A stretch of DNA of 32,038 nt from DATJJW01 sp035491935. GTDB taxonomy: Bacteria; Pseudomonadota; Alphaproteobacteria; ATCC43930; CGMCC-115725. How positions within the stretch are numbered: the first letter of the stretch is position 1; every line of letters starts with the position of its first letter. The notes below the pieces were generated by a model. The model searched no databases. It had not been told where the DNA came from and saw only the letters and a list, made by a program, of their open reading frames with translations. The DNA lies in the NCBI GenBank assembly GCA_035491935.1, contig DATJJW010000212.1, positions 1 to 32,038 on the forward strand. Reading direction: 5' to 3'. Positions 21,861-29,322 of the stretch are shown here, piece by piece. The position numbers and the translations under genes are program-made.

Positions 21861-22331
21861 TTATTCGGCAAGGTGCCGATAAGCCTCGACCAGGCGGGTC
21901 TGATAGGCGTTCTTCAGCGACGGCGTGGCGCTGTTGTAGCGACCCATGCCGTCCCAGATATTGCCCTTCGCCTCGTCGATCTTGATGCGCAGGATGTAGG
22001 CCGAAGCATAGGCGTTGAAGCAGCCATTGTCGCGCAGCTGATAGAAGATGGTTGGGATCGGCCGCTTCAGGATCTTGGCCAGATGCGGGACCCAGGTCTC
22101 GGCATTGACCTGGCCGGGGCCGCAATCATGGGTGCCGTTGGCCTGGCGCACGCATGCGCCGACCTTGCCGTGCTCGGCATCGAGGATCGTCCAAAGCGCA
22201 GCTTGCGGCACCGCGAAACTCTGCGCGGCAGCGACGACGCAAGCGAAGGTGATCGGCGCCAACAAACCGAAAATTCCCCCCAAGGATACCCCGTGGCGAC
22301 TCCGGCTCTCCCCTCGCCGGCAGAACGCCAT
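21861..22331 (-). CDS. Lytic transglycosylase-like secreted protein
   Basis: A 156-residue protein with an N-terminal hydrophobic export segment (about 15-40). The following domain is of the SLT/VirB1-like type: ALWTILDAEHGKVGAC with the likely catalytic Glu53, then GPGQVNAETW (the GxxQVN motif) and the C-terminal YNSATPSLKNAYQTRLVEAY, as in IagB/VirB1 relatives. It would cut peptidoglycan glycan strands in the periplasm. No secretion-system genes are nearby. The start is uncertain: ATG 22331 is chosen, and a GTG at 22349 would add six residues. It ends just upstream of the ECF promoter of the next gene. Confidence 0.8.
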   Translation of the reverse strand: MAFCRRGESRSRHGVSLGGIFGLLAPITFACVVAAAQSFAVPQAALWTILDAEHGKVGACVRQANGTHDCGPGQVNAETWVPHLAKILKRPIPTIFYQLRDNGCFNAYASAYILRIKIDEAKGNIWDGMGRYNSATPSLKNAYQTRLVEAYRHLAE

Positions 22332-22400
22332 GGTGACGGGCCATAGCACGAGACTCGTTGCAGAATCGTTTAAAGGCAGGATCGACGGCTTCGCTTCACC

Positions 22401-22450
22401 TTGGCATCGCCTTTAAAAACATATAATGAACCATGGTTTCATTTTAAAAG
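22401..22450 (+). promoter_or_regulatory. AT-rich promoter with overlapping palindrome before the carboxylesterase
   Basis: TTGGCA (22401-22406) and a perfect TATAAT (22422-22427) are 15 bases apart, a short but workable spacing. An imperfect palindrome spans 22411-22450, centred on CCATGG (22431-22436). Its arms are AATGAACC and GGTTTCATT, with outer CTTTAAAA/TTTTAAAAG. It would cover the -10 and transcript start, as a repressor site does. This is the most AT-rich spot in the neighbourhood. Confidence 0.5.
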
Positions 22451-22468
22451 TAACCTAGGGAGATGCAG

Positions 22469-24073
22469 ATGTTCAGGAGATTGATGCTGGCAGGAGCGAT
22501 CGCATGGGGGGCGATCGCGTCGGGCATGGCTGCGGCGCCAACGGCCCAGGCGGCGCCCAATGCGCCGACGGTGCGGGTGAGTGATGGGCCGGTCCAGGGT
22601 TTCTACGCCCAGGGCGTCGCGGAATTTTTGGGCATTCCCTATGCAGCCCCGCCGGTGGGCGATCTGCGCTGGCGCCCGCCCGCGCCGCCGGAAAAATGGA
22701 CCGATACCCGGCTGGCCATCCATTTCGGCAATACCTGCGTACAGAACCAGCCGGGCCACTTCGCCCATCCCAGCATTACCGAGGATTGCCTTTACCTGAA
22801 CGTCTTCGCGCCCAAGGACTACGCCAAGACCGGTCCCCACCCCGTGCTGTTCTGGATCTATGGTGGCGGGCTGACCGCGGGCGAGAGCAACGATTATGAC
22901 GGCAGCAAGCTGGCCAAGGCCGGCGCCGTCGTGGTCACGATCAACTTCCGCGTCGGCACGCTGGGCTTCTTCGCCCATCCGGCCCTGGATGCCGAGGGGC
23001 ACGACAAGGGCGATTACGGGCTGATGGACATCCAGCAGGCGCTACGCTGGGTCCAGGCCAATATCGGCAAGTTCGGCGGCGACCCGAAACGCGTCACCAT
23101 CTTCGGCCAGTCGGGCGGCGCCACCGCCGTCATGGCGAATCTGGTCTCGCCCACGGCCAAGGGCCTGTTCCACAGCATCATCAACGAGAGCGGCACGCAT
23201 GTGATCGTGACGCCCTTGGCCGATGCCGAAAAGGCCGGCGAGAGCTTCGCCGCCAAGGCGCATTGCACCCAAGGCGCGGCCGCCGATGTCGCCGCCTGCC
23301 TGCGCAAGCTGTCCCCGGCCCAGATCGTGGCAACAGCCTTGCCGCCGGCCAGCTATTACATCCAGGACGGCACGATCATCACCCAGCCGACTTACCGCTC
23401 CTTCGAGACCGGCCAGTTCAACCAGGTGCCGATCATGACGGGCCTGACCGCCGACGAGCAGGCCTTCTTCCTGCCGGAACTGCAAGGTGGCCCGCGCCGG
23501 CCGCTGAGCGCCACGCAGTTCAACGCCTTTGTGGCCTCCTTCGGCAAGGATCATGTCCAGGATATCCTGAAGGCGTATCCGCTATCGGCCTATGACAGCC
23601 CCAGCCTCGCCGATATCGCGGTCGCCCAGGGCAACAAGGCCTGCACCGCCCGGAACTTCGACCAGCTCTGGTCGAAATACGTCCCGGTCTATGCCTATCA
23701 GTTCGATGACGAGACGACGCCCAGCTATTTGCCGCCGGCCAGCTATCCGACCCGCGCCTTCCACACCTCGGAGCTGCTTTACCTCTTCCCGCTGTTCCGC
23801 GGCGGCCAGGGCCAGGCGCATGAGCTGACCCCGGCGCAGGAAAAGCTGGCCGACCGCATGGTCAAGTACTGGGTGAATTTCGCCGGCACGGGCAATCCCA
23901 ACGGCAAGAACGCCAAGGGAGAGTGGTCACGCTACGCCACGGCGGACGACAACGTGCTGGTCATCGGCGAGGACAAATCGACCATGACCAAGGGCTATGG
24001 CGCGCAGACCTATCCCCACAACATGAAGAACGATTGCGCGCTCTGGGACCATATCAATACCTACGTCTATTGA
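22469..24073 (+). CDS. Secreted type-B carboxylesterase/lipase
   Basis: A 534-residue esterase of the carboxylesterase/acetylcholinesterase family, exported by a signal peptide (residues 1 to ~30, ending AQA). It has FLGIPYAAPPVGDLRWRPP, EDCLYLNVFAP and the oxyanion YGGGLTAG. The nucleophile is Ser215 in FGQSGGATAVM (the family usually has GESAG), with Glu330 and His432 completing the triad. It would hydrolyse carboxylic esters in the periplasm or outside the cell. The ATG at 22469 is six bases from AGGGAG; the ATG at 22463 abuts that site and is less likely. It is monocistronic and ends before a stem-loop. Confidence 0.92.
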   Translation: MFRRLMLAGAIAWGAIASGMAAAPTAQAAPNAPTVRVSDGPVQGFYAQGVAEFLGIPYAAPPVGDLRWRPPAPPEKWTDTRLAIHFGNTCVQNQPGHFAHPSITEDCLYLNVFAPKDYAKTGPHPVLFWIYGGGLTAGESNDYDGSKLAKAGAVVVTINFRVGTLGFFAHPALDAEGHDKGDYGLMDIQQALRWVQANIGKFGGDPKRVTIFGQSGGATAVMANLVSPTAKGLFHSIINESGTHVIVTPLADAEKAGESFAAKAHCTQGAAADVAACLRKLSPAQIVATALPPASYYIQDGTIITQPTYRSFETGQFNQVPIMTGLTADEQAFFLPELQGGPRRPLSATQFNAFVASFGKDHVQDILKAYPLSAYDSPSLADIAVAQGNKACTARNFDQLWSKYVPVYAYQFDDETTPSYLPPASYPTRAFHTSELLYLFPLFRGGQGQAHELTPAQEKLADRMVKYWVNFAGTGNPNGKNAKGEWSRYATADDNVLVIGEDKSTMTKGYGAQTYPHNMKNDCALWDHINTYVY

Positions 24074-24089
24074 TGATGTAGGAGCCGAT

Positions 24090-24140
24090 GAGGGCTTCGC
24101 CCGCGCCTATTCGCTCAGCGAAGCCCTCTTGCCCATTTTT
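24090..24140 (+). terminator. Likely intrinsic terminator of the carboxylesterase gene
   Basis: GAGGGCTTCGC (24090-24100) and GCGAAGCCCTC (24118-24128) form a perfect 11-bp stem with a 17-base loop, followed by TTGCCCATTTTT. The T-run starts eight bases after the stem, so termination strength is uncertain. Confidence 0.55.
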
Positions 24141-24190
24141 AAGCACTGGAAAATCGGCGCGTCCTGAGGCACATAGACGGACTTAACGAC

Positions 24191-24220
24191 GGATCTGTCA
24201 ATTTATTGACGGACCGATCC
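24191..24220. promoter_or_regulatory. Nested inverted repeats upstream of cysD (candidate operator)
   Basis: GTCAA-TTTA-TTGAC (24197-24210) is a perfect palindrome flanked by GGATC (24191-24195) and GATCC (24216-24220). It lies 38-67 bases upstream of cysD, where sulfur-responsive control would act. The TTGAC half could also be a -35 box, but no good -10 follows. Confidence 0.35.
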
Positions 24221-24257
24221 GCAACGGCAAGCCTGTTCAAGGACGAAGACGAAGCTC

Positions 24258-25163
24258 ATGGCAGTCGAATTGACGCATCTCCAGCGGCTGGAGGCGGAAA
24301 GCATCCATATCATGCGCGAGGTGGTGGCCGAGGCCGAACGCCCGGTCATGCTCTATTCGATCGGCAAGGACAGCTCGGTCCTGCTGCATCTGGCGATGAA
24401 GGCGTTCCATCCGGCGCTGCCGCCCTTCCCGCTGCTGCATGTCGACACGACCTGGAAATTCCGCGAGATGATCCAGTTCCGCGACCAGACCGCGGCCAGG
24501 CTGGGGCTGAACCTGCTGGTGCACATCAACCTCGATGGCGTGGCCCAGGGCATCAACCCCTTCACCCATGGCTCGTCGATCCATACCGACGTCATGAAGA
24601 CGCAAGGCCTGAAACAGGCGCTCGACAAATACGGCTTCGACGCGGCCTTCGGCGGCGCCCGGCGCGACGAGGAGAAATCCCGCGCCAAGGAGCGCATCTT
24701 CTCCATCCGCTCCGCTCAGCATCGCTGGGATCCGAAGCAGCAGCGCCCGGAGCTCTGGCGCCTCTACAACGGTCGCAAGAACAAGGGCGAGAGCATCCGC
24801 GTCTTCCCGCTGTCCAACTGGACCGAGCTCGACATCTGGCAATACATCTATCTGGAGCAGATCCCGATCGTGCCGCTCTATTTCGCCAAGCCCCGACCGG
24901 TGGTGAACCGCGACGGCATGCTGATCATGGTCGATGACGAGCGTATGCCGCTGCATCCGGGCGAGACGCCGGAGATGCGCAGCGTCCGCTTCCGCACGCT
25001 GGGCTGCTATCCCTTGACCGGCGCCATCGAGAGCGAGGCCGACAGCCTGACCGCGATCATCCAGGAAATGCTGCTGACCAAGACCTCCGAGCGCCAGGGC
25101 CGGCTCATCGACCACGATTCCTCCGGTTCCATGGAGAAGAAGAAGCAGGAGGGCTATTTCTGA
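24258..25163 (+). CDS. cysD: Sulfate adenylyltransferase subunit 2
   Basis: The catalytic subunit of ATP sulfurylase (301 residues), which makes adenosine-5'-phosphosulfate from sulfate and ATP. It has the PP-loop-like SIGKDSSVLLHLAMKAF (34 onward), HVDTTWKFREMIQFRD, GGARRDEEKSRAKERIFS, NWTELDIWQYI and a C-terminal RTLGCYPLTGAIES, all typical of CysD. The C-terminal EKKKQEGYF is the usual ending. It forms a complex with CysN, and its stop shares one base with the cysNC start (TGATG). It is the first gene of the sulfate assimilation operon cysD-cysNC-cysQ. Confidence 0.97.
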   Translation: MAVELTHLQRLEAESIHIMREVVAEAERPVMLYSIGKDSSVLLHLAMKAFHPALPPFPLLHVDTTWKFREMIQFRDQTAARLGLNLLVHINLDGVAQGINPFTHGSSIHTDVMKTQGLKQALDKYGFDAAFGGARRDEEKSRAKERIFSIRSAQHRWDPKQQRPELWRLYNGRKNKGESIRVFPLSNWTELDIWQYIYLEQIPIVPLYFAKPRPVVNRDGMLIMVDDERMPLHPGETPEMRSVRFRTLGCYPLTGAIESEADSLTAIIQEMLLTKTSERQGRLIDHDSSGSMEKKKQEGYF

Positions 25164-27109
25164 TGGCCCATATCTCCGATCTGATCGCCCAGGACATCGA
25201 CAAGTACCTGGAAAGCCATCAGCACAAATCGCTGCTGCGTTTCATCACCTGCGGCAGCGTCGACGACGGCAAATCGACGTTGATCGGCCGGCTGCTCTAT
25301 GAATCGAAGATGGTCTTCGAGGACCAGCTGGCCGCCCTCGAAGCCGATTCCAAGAAGGTCGGGACCCAAGGCGGCGCGCTCGACTTCGCGCTTCTTGTGG
25401 ACGGCCTTTCGGCCGAGCGCGAGCAGGGCATCACCATCGATGTCGCCTATCGCTTCTTCTCGACCGACAAGCGGAAATTCATCGTCGCCGACACACCTGG
25501 CCACGAGCAATACACGCGCAACATGATCACCGGCGCCTCCACCGCCGATGTCGCGGTGATCCTGATCGATGCGCGCAAGGGCGTGCTGACCCAGACGCGG
25601 CGGCATTCCTACCTCGTGTCGCTGATCGGCATCCGTCAGGTCGTTCTGGCGATCAACAAGATGGACATGGTGGATTTCTCGGCCGAGACCTTCGAGAAGA
25701 TCGAGGCGGATTATCGCGAATTCGCGGCCAAGATCGGCTTGAGCGACATCATGGCGATCCCGCTCTCGGCCTTGAAGGGCGACAATATCATCGAGCCCAG
25801 CGGCAATACGCCCTGGTATCACGGGCCGACGCTGATGGGTTACCTCGAGACGGTGCAGGTCGAGGACCGGCTGCAGGACGCGCCCTTCCGCCTGCCCGTG
25901 CAATGGGTCAACCGGCCGAATCTGGATTTCCGCGGCTTCTCCGGCACCATTTCCGCCGGCACGCTCTCGCCCGGCGACCGGCTGAAGGTGCTGCCGTCGG
26001 GCCAGGAAAGCACCGTCACCCGCATCGTCACATATGACGGCGACCTGTCCCAGGCGGTCGCCGGCCAGTCGGTGACGGTGACCATGGCCGACGAGATCGA
26101 CATCAGCCGCGGCGATCTGCTGTGCAAGGCCGACGCCCCGGCCGAGATCGCCGACCAGTTCGAGGCGACCATCGTCTGGATGCATGACGAGCCACTGCTG
26201 CCCGGCCGGCCGTATCTGCTCAAGATCGGCACCATGACCGTGCCGGCGACGGTGATGCCGCCGAAATACAAGGTCAACGTCAACACGCTGGAAGAGCTGG
26301 CAGCCAAGAAGCTTGACTTGAACGAGATCGGCGTCTGCGAGCTCAGCCTCGACCGGCCGATCGCCTTCGACCCTTATGTCGAGAACCGGGATACCGGCGG
26401 CTTCATCCTGATCGACCGGCTGACCAACAGCACGGTCGGCGCCGGGCTCCTGCAACGGTCGCTGCGCCGCGCGCAGAACGTCCATTGGCAGGCGCTCGAC
26501 ATCAACAAGTCGCTGCGCGAGGAGATGAAGGGCCAGAAATCCTGCGTGCTCTGGTTCACCGGGCTCTCGGGCGCCGGCAAATCGACCATCGCCAATGTGC
26601 TGGAGAAGCGGCTGGCCTTCATGGGCCGCCACACCTACCTGCTCGATGGCGACAATATCCGCCATGGGCTGAACAAGGATCTGGGCTTCACCGACGAGGA
26701 CCGGGTCGAGAACATCCGCCGTGTGGCGGAGGTGGCGCGGTTGATGGTGGATGCCGGGCTGATCGTCGTCGTCTCCTTCATCTCGCCCTTCCGCGCCGAG
26801 CGACGGATGGCGCGCGACCGGGTGGCCGAAGGCGAGTTCATCGAGATCCATGTCGACACGCCTTTGGCCGTCGCCGAGGCGCGCGACCGCAAGGGCCTCT
26901 ACAAGAAGGCGCGTGCCGGCGAGATCAAGCACTTCACCGGTATAGACAGCCCCTATGAAACGCCGGAGAATCCGGAACTGCGCATCGACACGACTTCGAT
27001 CTCGGCCGAGGAGGCCGCCGAGCGCATCATCCAGCACCTGTTCCGTTGCGGTATCCTCGATCCGATGCGGGCCCACAGGCTGGAGAACATGGGAGGGGAT
27101 TCGATTTGA
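25163..27109 (+). CDS. cysNC: Bifunctional sulfate adenylyltransferase subunit 1 / APS kinase
   Basis: A 648-residue fusion. The N-terminal ~440 residues are the CysN GTPase that drives ATP sulfurylase: GSVDDGKSTL (31-40), DTPGH (110-114) and NKMD (165-168), then beta-barrel domains. The C-terminal ~200 residues are CysC adenylylsulfate kinase with the P-loop GLSGAGKST (467-475), DGDNIRHGLNKDLGF, and FISPFRAERRMARDR. Together with CysD it turns sulfate into PAPS. The fused form is usual in Alphaproteobacteria. It is translationally coupled to cysD by TGATG and to cysQ by TTGA. Confidence 0.97.
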   Translation: MAHISDLIAQDIDKYLESHQHKSLLRFITCGSVDDGKSTLIGRLLYESKMVFEDQLAALEADSKKVGTQGGALDFALLVDGLSAEREQGITIDVAYRFFSTDKRKFIVADTPGHEQYTRNMITGASTADVAVILIDARKGVLTQTRRHSYLVSLIGIRQVVLAINKMDMVDFSAETFEKIEADYREFAAKIGLSDIMAIPLSALKGDNIIEPSGNTPWYHGPTLMGYLETVQVEDRLQDAPFRLPVQWVNRPNLDFRGFSGTISAGTLSPGDRLKVLPSGQESTVTRIVTYDGDLSQAVAGQSVTVTMADEIDISRGDLLCKADAPAEIADQFEATIVWMHDEPLLPGRPYLLKIGTMTVPATVMPPKYKVNVNTLEELAAKKLDLNEIGVCELSLDRPIAFDPYVENRDTGGFILIDRLTNSTVGAGLLQRSLRRAQNVHWQALDINKSLREEMKGQKSCVLWFTGLSGAGKSTIANVLEKRLAFMGRHTYLLDGDNIRHGLNKDLGFTDEDRVENIRRVAEVARLMVDAGLIVVVSFISPFRAERRMARDRVAEGEFIEIHVDTPLAVAEARDRKGLYKKARAGEIKHFTGIDSPYETPENPELRIDTTSISAEEAAERIIQHLFRCGILDPMRAHRLENMGGDSI

Positions 27110-27879
27110 GCCTCGCCTCGCTCGATCTTTTGGACAAGGTCGCCGGTATCGCCCGCGATGCCGGCGCGGCGATCCTTGTGCATTACGCGGGGCCGGCGGA
27201 AGTCCGTCTTAAGGAAGACAATTCTCCCGTCACCATCGCCGACGAGGCGGCGGAAGCCGTGATCCTGCCGGCGTTGAAGGCGCTCACCCCCGATGTGCCG
27301 ATCGTCTCGGAAGAGGCGGCGTCGGCCGGATATGTGCCGGATGTGGCCCCTGCCTTCTGGCTGGTCGACCCGCTCGACGGCACCAAGGAGTATCTGAAGC
27401 GCAACGGCGAGTTCACGGTGAACATCGCGCTCATCGAGGCGGGCAAGCCGGTGCTGGGCGTGGTCTTCGCCCCCGCGCTCGACCGGATGTTCAAGGGTGC
27501 CGCCGGCATCGGCGCCTGGTCGGAGGACCGTATCGGCGTCCGGCCGATCGCCTGCCGCCATCCACCGGTCGATGGCATCATCGTCGCCGCCAGCCGCTCG
27601 CACGGCGACAATGCCGATCTCAACAATTTCCTCGCCCGCTTCACCGTAGCGGCACGTATCGATGCCGGCTCGTCGCTGAAATTCTGTCTGATCGCAGCGG
27701 CTGAGGCCGATCTCTATCCGCGCTTCGGGCCGACCATGGAATGGGATACCGCCGCCGGCCACGCCGTGCTGGCCGCGGCCGGCGGCCGGGTCACCGATTT
27801 CGACGGCACCGACCTGCCCTATGGCAAGCAAGGCTATCGCAACGGCCATTTCGTGGCGCACGGCCCATCGGTGATGTGA
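27106..27879 (+). CDS. cysQ: 3'(2'),5'-bisphosphate nucleotidase
   Basis: A 257-residue inositol-monophosphatase-fold phosphatase that removes the 3'-phosphate from PAP (and PAPS), the by-product of sulfate reduction or sulfotransfer. Metal and substrate motifs: EDNSPVTIADEAAE (37-50), SEEAA (68-72), DPLDGTKEYL (88-97) and EWDTAAGHAVLAAAGG. The start is TTG at 27106, overlapping the cysNC stop as TTGA and preceded by GGGAGGGGA; an upstream ATG at 27046 would lie inside cysNC and is rejected. Completing the operon, it clears the PAP that would otherwise inhibit the pathway. Confidence 0.93.
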   Translation: MSLASLDLLDKVAGIARDAGAAILVHYAGPAEVRLKEDNSPVTIADEAAEAVILPALKALTPDVPIVSEEAASAGYVPDVAPAFWLVDPLDGTKEYLKRNGEFTVNIALIEAGKPVLGVVFAPALDRMFKGAAGIGAWSEDRIGVRPIACRHPPVDGIIVAASRSHGDNADLNNFLARFTVAARIDAGSSLKFCLIAAAEADLYPRFGPTMEWDTAAGHAVLAAAGGRVTDFDGTDLPYGKQGYRNGHFVAHGPSVM

Positions 27880-27886
27880 GCCCTTT

Positions 27887-27911
27887 CGGCCGTCATGGCC
27901 GGCGCATTTTT
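27887..27911 (+). terminator. Possible terminator after cysQ
   Basis: CGGCC (27887-27891), loop GTCAT and GGCCG (27897-27901) form a short GC stem, followed by GCGCA and TTTTT (27907-27911). The stem is only five base pairs. Confidence 0.4.
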
Positions 27912-27952
27912 GCCATTTGGCGATATTGTCACTTGATTCTGCCAAACGGCGA
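27911..27952. promoter_or_regulatory. Candidate Xre operator and promoter of the toxin-antitoxin operon
   Basis: GCCATTTGGC (27912-27921) and GCCAAACGGC (27941-27950) are each GCC-N4-GGC palindromes and match each other in inverted orientation at 9 of 10 positions, 19 bases apart. TTGCCA (27910-27915) may serve as -35, with a weak TTGATT -10 between the two boxes. Binding of the antitoxin across both would cover the promoter, as expected for self-repression. Confidence 0.5.
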
Positions 27953-27994
27953 GACCACACTCTCCTTGAGCCTTAGCTCCAAGGACGCTTCACC

Positions 27995-28414
27995 ATGACT
28001 GCCACCGCCTCTTCCATCCCGCTTCGGCCGCCGGCCGATGCCCAGGGGCATGTGACCCAGGACGAGGCCCGCGCCATGCTGCGCGCGGCGCTGAACCTGT
28101 TGGACAAGTGGCAGCTGCGCAAGGAGGAGCAATTGATCCTGCTCGGCCGGCCGAGCGAGCGTACCTTCCAGCGCTGGCGTGCCGGCGAGATCGGCGCCAT
28201 GCCGGTCGACACAATCTATCGCCTGGGCGATCTGCTCGGCATCCATAAGGCACTGCGCTTCATGTTCACCGAGGTCGAGAAGACCTATGGCTGGATCAAG
28301 CGGCCGAACGCGGCCTTTGCCGGCCGGCCGGCGCTGGACGTCATGCTGCAAGGCGCGCCAGGGGATTTGAGCCGCGTGCGTGCCTATCTCGACGCGGAGC
28401 GCAGTGCTTGGTGA
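27995..28414 (+). CDS. Xre/MbcA/ParS-family antitoxin
   Basis: A 139-residue antitoxin of the DUF2384 (MbcA/ParS/Xre) family that pairs with RES toxins. The helix-turn-helix-like region runs about 29-84 (LNLLDKWQLRKEEQLILLGRP, then TFQRWRAGEIGAMPVDTIYRLGDLLGI). The C-terminal toxin-binding part is AFAGRPALDVMLQGAPGDLSRVRAYLDAERSAW, whose end plugs the toxin active site in known complexes. It overlaps the toxin start by four bases (GTGA), and palindromic boxes upstream fit autoregulation. Alternative: none convincing, since family and order agree. Confidence 0.92.
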   Translation: MTATASSIPLRPPADAQGHVTQDEARAMLRAALNLLDKWQLRKEEQLILLGRPSERTFQRWRAGEIGAMPVDTIYRLGDLLGIHKALRFMFTEVEKTYGWIKRPNAAFAGRPALDVMLQGAPGDLSRVRAYLDAERSAW

Positions 28415-29115
28415 AGGCCGCGCGAAAGCGCAAGAAAACCGGCTGGACCGCCGCCTACCGCATCATCCGCACGATCTATCCGCCCATCGATCTGTTCGAG
28501 GACATCGCCGACCCCGCCGATTGGGAATTGCTCGTCTCGGCGGAAGCGAAGCTCAATCCGCGGCTGCGTGACACCATCGGCAATCTGGCACTGGTGCCGC
28601 CGGAGCGCCGGGTCGCCGGCCCCACCGCCTCGATCGTCATGGGTGCCTTCACCCATGTCTCGACCGACCGGCCGAGTCGATTCTCCGACGGCAGCTACGG
28701 CGTCTGGTATTGCGGCGATCGGCTGGAGGTGGCGCTGGCCGAGACCGCCCATCATTTCCAGCGATTCATGGCCGCCACCAACGAATCAGCGGCGGATGCG
28801 GATTTCCGCCTGCTACTCTGCCCATTGAGCGCCGATCTCGCGAAGGCGCCCGAAGATTGCCTGGCGCCGGAGGATTGGCACCCCGGCCAAACATTCGGCC
28901 GCGATACCCGTGCCCAAGGGCTGGATGGCGTGCTCTATCGCAGCGTGCGCTATCCCATGGGCGTGGCCGCCGCGATCTTCTGGCCCGACTGCCTGACCCT
29001 GCCGATCACCCAGGGCGAGCAATTCCGCTATCGCTGGAACGGCCAACGCATGTCGCACTACCTGCCGCACAGCGCCACGTCCTGGATCCCCTGGCCGATC
29101 GACGGCGTGGTCTGA
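28411..29115 (+). CDS. RES-domain toxin
   Basis: A 234-residue toxin of the RES family, which in studied members degrades cellular NAD+ and arrests growth. The namesake residues are visible: Arg17 in AAYRIIR, Glu111 in LEVALAETAHH and Ser178 in LYRSVRYP. The segment FSDGSYGVWYCGDRLEVALAE is strongly family-like. The start is taken as GTG at 28411 in a GTGA overlap with the antitoxin; a TTG three bases earlier is the alternative. All key residues are present, so it is probably active. The pair stands alone with no mobile-element remnants beside it. Confidence 0.92.
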   Translation: MKAARKRKKTGWTAAYRIIRTIYPPIDLFEDIADPADWELLVSAEAKLNPRLRDTIGNLALVPPERRVAGPTASIVMGAFTHVSTDRPSRFSDGSYGVWYCGDRLEVALAETAHHFQRFMAATNESAADADFRLLLCPLSADLAKAPEDCLAPEDWHPGQTFGRDTRAQGLDGVLYRSVRYPMGVAAAIFWPDCLTLPITQGEQFRYRWNGQRMSHYLPHSATSWIPWPIDGVV

Positions 29116-29141
29116 CCCTCATCTTCACCGACGCATGGCAC

Positions 29142-29199
29142 TTGACTTAACCGCGATGCCGGTTATGAGATTCAACAATCACGCGTGCAATCGATTGCA
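29142..29199 (+). promoter_or_regulatory. Promoter and LacI-type operator upstream of the molybdenum hydroxylase operon
   Basis: TTGACT (29142-29147) and TATGAG (29164-29169) are 16 bases apart. TGCAATCGATTGCA (29186-29199), a perfect 14-bp palindrome, follows about ten bases after the expected transcript start. Its core AATCGATT fits the AANCGNTT pattern of LacI/GalR-family operators. A repressor bound there would block the operon; no LacI gene is in the window. Confidence 0.5.
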
Positions 29200-29322
29200 A
29201 CACCCAGGTAGCCCTTCGGTCACCTTCCAAACCACCCCTGTATGACAATATGATAGCTCGTCATCGAGCGTCCTGAGCCACCAAGCCGGCCGAACCGGCA
29301 CCAAGAGGGAGAAACCGCCGGC

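Noticed and set aside
25154..27076. 640-codon open frame antisense to cysNC
   Set aside because: High-GC third-position bias opens the opposite strand. The translation is rich in Arg, Asp, Gly and His with no domain, while the plus strand encodes an unmistakable CysNC.
29256..29269. GCTCG-TCAT-CGAGC hairpin in the cytochrome leader
   Set aside because: Five-base-pair stem without further support; could be chance in GC-rich DNA.
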